Assembly: GCA_028717765.1 (NCBI GenBank)
Contig: JAQUNE010000035.1
Coordinates: 1 to 11,342 of the forward strand
Direction: 5' to 3'
Length of the DNA stretch: 11,342 nucleotides
Source of the DNA: Candidatus Omnitrophota bacterium
Lineage (GTDB): Bacteria; Omnitrophota; Koll11; Gygaellales; Profunditerraquicolaceae
The position numbers and the translations under genes are program-made. Positions 6,101 to 11,342 of this stretch are shown one piece after another (positions within the stretch are counted from its first letter, which is position 1; each line of letters opens with the position of its first letter). The notes below the pieces were generated by a model. That model was given only the letters and a program-made list of their open reading frames with translations, was not told the DNA's origin and did no database searches.

Positions 6101-8517
6101 TGTTCGAAGACCAGTTCATCATTTTTACGCGTGACCTTAACCTGAGAGCCATCCTTGTATTTCTTGGAAATTATCTCGGATGCCAAGGGATCCTCTAAGA
6201 AACGCTGAATAGTCCTTTTTAGAGGCCTTGCGCCAAAAACCGGGTCAAAACCTTTTTCAATGAGAAAATCTTTTACCTCTTGCGAAACCTCCAAAGAAAT
6301 ATTCTGCTCCTTTAGCCTTGCCGCCACATACCCTATTTCAATACTCACAATATTCTCTAAATCCTCTTTTACCAAAGGACGAAAAACAATAATATCATCG
6401 ATGCGGTTTAAAAATTCCGGCTTAAAGGTGCGTTTAACCTCCTCGAGTAACTTATCCTTCATCTCCTGATAAGTAATTTCTTCTTTCTGGGTTTTAAAAC
6501 CGAGAGAGCCGGTTTTACGGATCAACTCCGCACCCACATTGGAAGTCATGATCATTACGCTATTACGGAAATCAACTTTCCTGCCGAAACTATCAGTCAA
6601 CCGGCCGTCTTCAAATACCTGTAATAACAAATTAAAGACATCCGGGTGCGCTTTTTCGATTTCATCGAGCAAGATTACTGAGTAGGGCCGGCGCCTGACT
6701 TTTTCTGTAAGCTGGCCACCCTCTTCATAACCGACATACCCCGGAGGAGCGCCGATTAACCGGGAGACATTGAATTTTTCCATGTATTCAGACATGTCCA
6801 ACTGGATTAAAGCATCTTCATCACCAAACATAAATTCCGCGAGTGCGCGCGCTAAAAGGGTTTTACCGACACCAGTTGGCCCTAAAAAAATAAATGAACC
6901 AATTGGCCGGCGCGGATCCTTGATCCCTGCGCGTGAACGCCGGATCGCATGTGCAATCACACTGATCGGCTCATCCTGGCCCACCACACGCTTACGCAGT
7001 TCTTCTTCGATCTTTAAAAGTTTTTCCCCTTCTTTTTCTTCCAGCCGAAAAATAGGGATCCCTGTCCATTGCGCGACGATTTTTGCAATTTCCTCTTCTC
7101 CTACTTCCGGGCGCATCTTATCTTTTGATTGTGACCATTCGCGATTTAACTGTTCTAATTCCTGACGGGCGATCCTTTCCTGGTCCCTCAAAGAAGCTGC
7201 TTTTTCAAAATCCTGCGACTTAATAAAAGCCTCTTTTTCTTTTCTTAAAATTTCAACTTTCTGTTCTAATGCCTTAATCTCCGGTGGCACGATCAGGACA
7301 TTTAACCTGGCACGCGAGCCTGCCTCATCAATTAAATCAATTGCCTTATCGGGAAGAAACCTTCCGGAAATATAACGGTCGGCTAATTTTGCCGCGGCCG
7401 CTAAAGCCTCGTCATTAAATGTAACTCTGTGATGTGCTTCATATTTTTCACGCAAGCCTTTTAAGATTTCTACAGTTTGATCAACTGAGGGCGGCTCAAC
7501 CATAATCGTCTGGAATCTTCTCTCCAGCGCGGCATCCTTTTCAATATATTTCCTGTATTCATCCATGGTTGTCGCGCCAATACATTGAATTTCGCCGCGC
7601 GAAAGCGAAGGCTTTAAAATATTCGAAGCGTCAATTGCCCCTTCTGCGGCACCTGCTCCGACAAGTGTATGTAATTCATCGATAAAAATAATCACATCCT
7701 GAGAGCGTTTAATTTCTTCCATTACGGCTTTGATTCTTTCTTCAAATTGGCCGCGGTATTTTGTGCCGGCAACCATCAAAGCCAGATCTAAAACCACGAT
7801 CCGTTTATTTCTTAAAATTTCCGGCACATTTCCCGCTACGATTGACTGGGCAAGGCCTTCGACAATCGCAGTTTTCCCCACGCCCGCTTCTCCTAAAAGA
7901 ACCGGATTATTTTTTGTGCGCCGGCTTAAGATCTGAATCACCCGCTCGATTTCCATCAGCCGGTCAATTACCGGATCTAATTTATTTTCTTTTGCCAAAG
8001 CAGTCAAATCCCTGCCAAAGGCATCTAACGCCGGAGTTTTTGTTTTTTGCGCTTGAGCCCCTTGGCCAAATCCCGGCAAAGCTGAGCCTAAAAGCTCCAT
8101 CACTTCATTGCGTACCCGCTCTAAATCTAATCCTAAATTTAATAATACCTGAGAAGCGACACCTTCTCCTTCGCGGATCAAGCCCAATAAAAGATGCTCT
8201 GTGCCAATATAATTATGCCCTAAGGCCCGGGCTTCTTCTGCTGCTAGCTCTAAGGCTTTTTTTGCCCGAGGGGTAAAAGGAATATCGCCGATAATCTGGG
8301 TAGTCGGGCCTGGCTGCACTAACTTTTCAATTTCTAAACGGATATTTTCTAAAGAAACACCCATTTTCTGCAGTACCGCCGCAGCCACACCTTCCCCTTC
8401 ACGAATCAAACCAAGAAGAATATGTTCTGTTCCGATATAGTCATGGTTAAAACGCCTGGCTTCTTCTTTAGCTAAAATGATCACTTTTCTTGCTCTTTCG
8501 GTAAAACGATTGAACAT
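6097..8517 (-). CDS. clpC: ATP-dependent Clp protease ATP-binding subunit ClpC
   Basis: ClpC is a hexameric AAA+ unfoldase that feeds proteins to ClpP. In Bacillus its N-domain recognises phosphoarginine placed by McsB. The 806 residues show the full architecture. Two Clp-N repeats carry near-identical segments ([19 protein letters not shown] at 27-45, [19 protein letters not shown] at 103-121). The first AAA+ domain has Walker A GEAGVGKT (209-216) and Walker B FIDE (278-281). A middle domain with a UVR-like coiled coil (about 421-460, [10 protein letters not shown]) separates it from the second AAA+ domain, with Walker A GPTGVGKT (546-553) and Walker B LLDE (616-619). The C-terminal D2-small domain contains [13 protein letters not shown] (756-768). 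The UVR-type middle domain separates it from ClpA and ClpB. A strong Shine-Dalgarno site (AGGAGGG) precedes the ATG. It is 9 nt downstream of mcsB and overlaps mlaE by 4 nt. No clpP is in the window. Confidence 0.98.
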   Translation of the reverse strand: MFNRFTERARKVIILAKEEARRFNHDYIGTEHILLGLIREGEGVAAAVLQKMGVSLENIRLEIEKLVQPGPTTQIIGDIPFTPRAKKALELAAEEARALGHNYIGTEHLLLGLIREGEGVASQVLLNLGLDLERVRNEVMELLGSALPGFGQGAQAQKTKTPALDAFGRDLTALAKENKLDPVIDRLMEIERVIQILSRRTKNNPVLLGEAGVGKTAIVEGLAQSIVAGNVPEILRNKRIVVLDLALMVAGTKYRGQFEERIKAVMEEIKRSQDVIIFIDELHTLVGAGAAEGAIDASNILKPSLSRGEIQCIGATTMDEYRKYIEKDAALERRFQTIMVEPPSVDQTVEILKGLREKYEAHHRVTFNDEALAAAAKLADRYISGRFLPDKAIDLIDEAGSRARLNVLIVPPEIKALEQKVEILRKEKEAFIKSQDFEKAASLRDQERIARQELEQLNREWSQSKDKMRPEVGEEEIAKIVAQWTGIPIFRLEEKEGEKLLKIEEELRKRVVGQDEPISVIAHAIRRSRAGIKDPRRPIGSFIFLGPTGVGKTLLARALAEFMFGDEDALIQLDMSEYMEKFNVSRLIGAPPGYVGYEEGGQLTEKVRRRPYSVILLDEIEKAHPDVFNLLLQVFEDGRLTDSFGRKVDFRNSVMIMTSNVGAELIRKTGSLGFKTQKEEITYQEMKDKLLEEVKRTFKPEFLNRIDDIIVFRPLVKEDLENIVSIEIGYVAARLKEQNISLEVSQEVKDFLIEKGFDPVFGARPLKRTIQRFLEDPLASEIISKKYKDGSQVKVTRKNDELVFEQ

Positions 8518-8526
8518 TAAACCCTC

Positions 8527-9579
8527 CTATTGTGCGTTTAATTTACTCCTTACCAATTCCGCGCGTTTCATATCCCGGTCTTGGGAAGTAATTTTTTTAT
8601 TTTCCAGCTTTTGCAGGTGTGCCGGCTGGGTAATAATAAATAATTCATTGATCCTGCTACGGTTGACATCCGCAATCATGCCTAAATCAGAGCCTAGCCT
8701 GACCATAGATAATAATTCTATGGTCTCCTGGCTGGAGATGATATGGGCGCTTTTTAAAATGCCGAAACTGCGATTGATCCTGTCTTCTAAAAGCGCTTTG
8801 CTCTGCGAAAGTAAAACCTCTCTTGCCTGATTCTCCTGTTCAATAATCTGCTTTATAAGGCCATTAATATTTTCAATGATCTCCTCTTCGCTGTGCCCCA
8901 AGGAAACCTGATTAGAAATCTGAAAGAAATTTCCCGTTGCCTGCGTACCCTCGCCATAAAGACCGCGGGTAGTAAAACTTAATTTGGAAATTGCCGCCAA
9001 GACGCGGTTAATCTGGCGCGTCATCACCAACGCAGGAAGATGTAACATTACTGACCCGCGCATACCGGTTCCAGTATTAGTCGGACAGGCAGTCAGGTAC
9101 CCCCATTCCGAAAGAAAAGCAAAATTTAATTCCTTGCTCAAACGATCATCAATCCGGTTAATAATATCCCAGGCTTCAAAGAGGTTAAACCCTGACTGCA
9201 TCACCTGTATTCTTAAATGGTCTTCCTCATTAACCATGATCGCGATAATCTCATCGTCATCGATTACCACTGCCTTGGAATTTTTTTTCTGGGCGTGTTC
9301 GTGAGACATCAGGTGCCTCTCTACCAAAAATTGCTTATCTACATTATCCAGTTCCGCAAGTTTAAAAGTAGTGGCAGTATTCAAAAAATCAATTGCTGCC
9401 TTGGCGTTTTCGATTTTCTTGAGCACTTCTTCGCCTTGCGTTTTACTCGCCCAATGCGGAAAAGGAAATTCTTCTAAGTTCCTTGCCAGGCGTACACGGC
9501 TGGAAATCACAATATCGGAATTCGGGCCCGTGCCTTTCAACCATTCACTGGTATGTTTTAAGAGATCACTGAGTTCCAT
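8527..9579 (-). CDS. mcsB: Protein-arginine kinase McsB
   Basis: McsB phosphorylates arginine side chains and so marks proteins for ClpC-ClpP degradation. It belongs to the phosphagen (guanidino) kinase fold but acts on proteins. The 350-residue length matches bacterial McsB. The ATP-binding opening VISSRVRLARN (24-34) is intact. The catalytic-loop cysteine lies in LTACPTNTGTGMRGSVMLHL (C165), followed by RGLYGEGTQATGNFFQISNQ (205-224). RDMKRA at 335-340 matches the RDxxRA motif that forms the phosphoarginine-binding allosteric site in characterised McsB and is absent from phosphagen kinases of metabolism. This supports a protein kinase role. The start overlaps the end of mcsA by 14 nt and has a Shine-Dalgarno-like AAAGGAAG six bases upstream. 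The neighbours mcsA and clpC are its known functional partners. Confidence 0.97.
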   Translation of the reverse strand: MELSDLLKHTSEWLKGTGPNSDIVISSRVRLARNLEEFPFPHWASKTQGEEVLKKIENAKAAIDFLNTATTFKLAELDNVDKQFLVERHLMSHEHAQKKNSKAVVIDDDEIIAIMVNEEDHLRIQVMQSGFNLFEAWDIINRIDDRLSKELNFAFLSEWGYLTACPTNTGTGMRGSVMLHLPALVMTRQINRVLAAISKLSFTTRGLYGEGTQATGNFFQISNQVSLGHSEEEIIENINGLIKQIIEQENQAREVLLSQSKALLEDRINRSFGILKSAHIISSQETIELLSMVRLGSDLGMIADVNRSRINELFIITQPAHLQKLENKKITSQDRDMKRAELVRSKLNAQ

Positions 9580-10117
9580 CTTTATCTTCCTTTATTTCAT
9601 TTATATTAGAGGGTTGCCTTTGTTCTAATGCCTTAATTTGATCGCGCAGCCGCGCTGCCTCTTCAAACGCTTCGGCTTCAATTGCTTTCTGCAGCTGGCT
9701 GCGTAATTCCTGAGTGTCTACTGTAACTACATCTACGATTTTCTTTAAAACTTCTTTCTCTTTTCCGGGGGTTTTACCAACATGCTGGCTTGAGCCGTGT
9801 ATTCTTTTTAATAAAGGGGCGAGATATTTTTTAAAAGCGCTGTAGCATTGCCCGCATCCGAGCCTACCGATTTTCTTAAAATCCGCGTAGGTAAGTTTAC
9901 AGTTGGGGCATTTTAGCAGATCCGCTTCTTTATCAATACTCGGCTTTTCGAACTCCGCCATTCCGGCTAAAAGGTCGCTTAAACCAAACTGTTGCTCCAT
10001 CTGAGCACTCTTCTGGCGCGCGCACTCTTCGCAAAGATGTAATTCATTCATCTGATCATCGATAATTTCCGTCAGATGCACGGTTGCCGGATTTTTACCA
10101 CAGATATCGCAAAGCAT
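9566..10117 (-). CDS. mcsA: McsA, zinc-binding activator of McsB, with a UVR motif
   Basis: McsA binds and activates the arginine kinase McsB in Firmicutes. This 183-residue protein has the expected cysteine pairs: C3/C6 and C29/C32 in a first zinc site, and C70/C73 and C88/C91 in a second (LLKCPNC, LGCGQC). The C-terminus carries a UvrB/UvrC-type helical hairpin at about 136-167 (ELRSQLQKAIEAEAFEEAA, then RLRDQIKALE). The start is 2 nt after the ilvE stop, with GAGGT upstream as the ribosome site. In Bacillus the gene before mcsA is the repressor ctsR; here it is an aminotransferase gene. No ctsR-like gene was found in the window, so control of this operon probably differs. Confidence 0.95.
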   Translation of the reverse strand: MLCDICGKNPATVHLTEIIDDQMNELHLCEECARQKSAQMEQQFGLSDLLAGMAEFEKPSIDKEADLLKCPNCKLTYADFKKIGRLGCGQCYSAFKKYLAPLLKRIHGSSQHVGKTPGKEKEVLKKIVDVVTVDTQELRSQLQKAIEAEAFEEAARLRDQIKALEQRQPSNINEIKEDKDGTQ

Positions 10118-10119
10118 GC

Positions 10120-10989
10120 TTAATACCTCACTCCCTTACTTTTAGTCAACTCTTTAAACTTTTTCATCAGCTTCAAGGTTGTCTTACCTGGTTTTCCTAC
10201 TCCAATTATCCTGCCATCCACTTTTACCACGGGGATGATCTCCGCGGCAGTACCGGTTAAAAAACACTCATCAGAAATATACACCTCATGCCGGGTAATC
10301 ACGTGCTCATGCACAGAGATCTTATCCCTTTTGGCGATTTCTAAAACCGCATCACGGGTAATCCCGCGCAAAGTACCCATACATTGGGGCGGTGTATACA
10401 AGTGGCCATTCTTCACAATAAAAATATTATCTCCAGTGCATTCTGCCACAAAGCCCAGAGAATCAAGCATGATTGCCTCATCACATCCGGCATTTGTTGC
10501 TTCAATTTTTGCCAGGATATTGTTGAGATAATTTAAGGATTTTATCTGGGGATTTAATGCTTCAGGCAGATTACGCACCGTAGGCACAGTAACAATCGAT
10601 AACCCGTTTTGATAAAACTTCGCCGGATAAAGCGCTATTCTATCAGCAATGATAATAATTGTGGGCTTTCCATTACATTTGCGCGGGTCTAGGCCTAAGT
10701 CGCCCTCACCCCTGGTTATCACCAGCCTGATATAAGCATCATTAAGATGATTCTCCTTTAAAGTTTTTATTACCGCTTTAATCAATTCTTCTTTAGTCAA
10801 AGGGATTTTTAGCATAATGCTATGTGCAGACTCAAAGATCCGGTCAATATGTTCATTTAATTTAAATACCAACCGGTTATAAGAACGTATCCCTTCAAAT
10901 ACTCCGTCGCCATAAAGCAGGCCATGATCAAATACAGAAATCCTGGCTTGTTCTTTTGCATAAAATTTTCCGTTAATATAGATTTTCAT
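10120..10989 (-). CDS. ilvE: Branched-chain amino acid aminotransferase (class IV PLP enzyme)
   Basis: Fold-type IV aminotransferase that exchanges amino groups between glutamate and branched-chain 2-oxo acids, the last step of valine, leucine and isoleucine synthesis. The 289 residues include VFDHGLLYGDGVFEGIR (19-35), the pyridoxal lysine K150 in PQIKSLNYLNNILAK, the cofactor-binding segment ECTGDNIF (183-190), and FLTGTAAEIIPV (243-254). MGTLRGITRDAVLEIA (204-219) is also typical. D-amino acid transaminase and aminodeoxychorismate lyase share this fold. The FEG(I/V)R and GTxAEI(I/V)PV sequences favour IlvE, but substrate choice cannot be proved from sequence. The ATG follows AAGGGGG at a normal distance. 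Its position directly before mcsA, separated by 2 nt, is not a pathway link that I recognise. Confidence 0.88.
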   Translation of the reverse strand: MKIYINGKFYAKEQARISVFDHGLLYGDGVFEGIRSYNRLVFKLNEHIDRIFESAHSIMLKIPLTKEELIKAVIKTLKENHLNDAYIRLVITRGEGDLGLDPRKCNGKPTIIIIADRIALYPAKFYQNGLSIVTVPTVRNLPEALNPQIKSLNYLNNILAKIEATNAGCDEAIMLDSLGFVAECTGDNIFIVKNGHLYTPPQCMGTLRGITRDAVLEIAKRDKISVHEHVITRHEVYISDECFLTGTAAEIIPVVKVDGRIIGVGKPGKTTLKLMKKFKELTKSKGVRY

Positions 10990-10998
10990 TCAGCCCCC

Positions 10999-11047
10999 TT
11001 TGTCCACCAGGACAACACCCGCGCAAATCCGATAAGCGCGGGGTGCC
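10999..11047 (-). repeat. Two tandem hairpins between the LolD-like gene and ilvE
   Basis: The 59-nt spacer (10990-11048) is mostly two stems. The first in transcription order pairs CACCCGCGC (11016-11024) with GCGCGGGGTG (11036-11045), nine pairs with one bulged G and an 11-nt loop. The second pairs TTGTCC (11000-11005) with GGACAA (11010-11015) around a 4-nt loop. The ribosome site of ilvE (AAGGGGG, about 10994-11000) touches the second stem. No run of U follows either hairpin, so a rho-independent terminator is not supported. They may limit read-through, protect an mRNA end or modulate ilvE initiation. Confidence 0.5.
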
Positions 11048-11048
11048 A

Positions 11049-11342
11049 TTAATTTACCAATATTCCATCTCTTAAATGATACACCCGATCTGCCACTTTC
11101 GTCAATTCTATATTATGCGTCACTAAAACTACACTCATCTGATTTGTTTGATTAATTTTTTTTACCAAAGAAATTATTTCCGTCCCGGTTTTCGTATCCA
11201 GGTTACCCGTAGGTTCATCACAAAGCAGTAATGCCGGACTATTGATTAATCCGCGCACAATAGCCACTCTTTGCTTCTCTCCCCCGGAAAGCTGGGAGGG
11301 AAAATAATCCATCCTCTTTTCCAAACCTGTCTGCTTTAAAAG
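11049..11342 (-). CDS. ABC transporter ATPase of the LolD/MacB type, C-terminal part only
   Basis: The reading frame is open to the window edge, so 97 C-terminal residues are seen and the Walker A part is outside. The signature LSGGEKQRVAIVRGL is followed by Walker B ALLLCDEPTGNLD and the switch histidine in VLVTHN. The D-E-P-T-G-N-L-D sequence and the short ending after HLRDGILVN are typical of the LolD, MacB and FtsE group. LolD drives release of lipoproteins from the inner membrane in diderms, while MacB-type ATPases serve efflux or peptide export. The visible part cannot separate these, and the permease partner is not in the window. A TTG codon at 11324-11322 is internal and not a start, because homologous residues continue upstream (LLKQTGLEKR). 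Confidence 0.88.
   Translation of the reverse strand, partial: LLKQTGLEKRMDYFPSQLSGGEKQRVAIVRGLINSPALLLCDEPTGNLDTKTGTEIISLVKKINQTNQMSVVLVTHNIELTKVADRVYHLRDGILVN

Noticed and set aside
7761..8276. Long plus-strand open frame of about 170 codons
   Set aside because: It lies wholly antisense to the conserved clpC coding sequence, has no recognisable domain, and is best explained as a shadow frame.
8159..8446. Imperfect direct repeat of about 60 bp in clpC (8159-8218 and 8387-8446)
   Set aside because: It encodes the two Clp-N repeats that all ClpC proteins carry, so it is family architecture and not a new repeat.
8701..8725. 9-bp perfect inverted repeat (GACCATAGA / TCTATGGTC, 7-nt loop) inside mcsB
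   Set aside because: One such short-loop repeat is close to what chance gives in 11 kb. It lies in conserved coding sequence with no sign of a regulatory role.
11322..11324. TTG as the start of a short ABC ATPase
   Set aside because: The frame stays open upstream with residues that match the family, so the TTG is an internal leucine codon of a gene cut by the window edge.

Overview
The window is a tightly packed run of genes, all on the minus strand, so transcription runs from the high-coordinate end to the low one. Signs of a diderm (two-membrane) bacterium are an MlaE-MlaF-MlaD phospholipid transport cassette and a LolD/MacB-type ABC ATPase. Signs usually associated with Firmicutes are ClpC with its partners McsA and McsB. 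The base composition is somewhat AT-leaning by eye, and the genes fit the standard code with UGA as a stop. This mix fits an uncultured diderm lineage such as Omnitrophota or a relative. That placement is an inference, not a demonstration.

Layout in order of transcription: the 3' part of a LolD-like ATPase (11342-11049); a 59-nt spacer holding two hairpins; a branched-chain-type aminotransferase, ilvE (10989-10120); mcsA (10117-9566); mcsB (9579-8527); clpC (8517-6097); mlaE (6100-5315); mlaF (5312-4539); mlaD (4517-3903); radA (GTG start, 3906-2527); a membrane-anchored PIN-TRAM protein of the YacL type (2524-1544); a 217-nt non-coding stretch filled by hairpins (1543-1327); ispD (1326-634); ispF (649-170); and the first 55 codons of a cysE-like serine acetyltransferase (166-1). 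Junctions from ilvE to the PIN-TRAM gene are overlaps or gaps of a few bases, 21 nt at most, and the same holds from ispD to cysE. The larger gaps are the 59-nt spacer before ilvE and the 217-nt stretch before ispD.

The most informative observation is gene order. Bacillus subtilis has ctsR-mcsA-mcsB-clpC-radA-disA-yacL-ispD-ispF-gltX-cysE-cysS. This window has mcsA-mcsB-clpC-[mlaE-mlaF-mlaD]-radA-yacL-like-ispD-ispF-cysE. The Firmicutes-type cluster is therefore kept in order, with an outer-membrane lipid transport cassette inside it, and without ctsR, disA and gltX at their usual places.

The window joins protein quality control by arginine phosphorylation (McsA/McsB/ClpC), envelope lipid transport (MlaEFD), recombination repair (RadA), isoprenoid precursor synthesis by the MEP pathway (IspD, IspF) and cysteine synthesis (CysE). 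No RNA gene, CRISPR array, insertion sequence or canonical rho-independent terminator was seen. The features least explained by known families are the hairpin-rich stretch before ispD and the hydrophobic N-terminus on the CysE-like protein.
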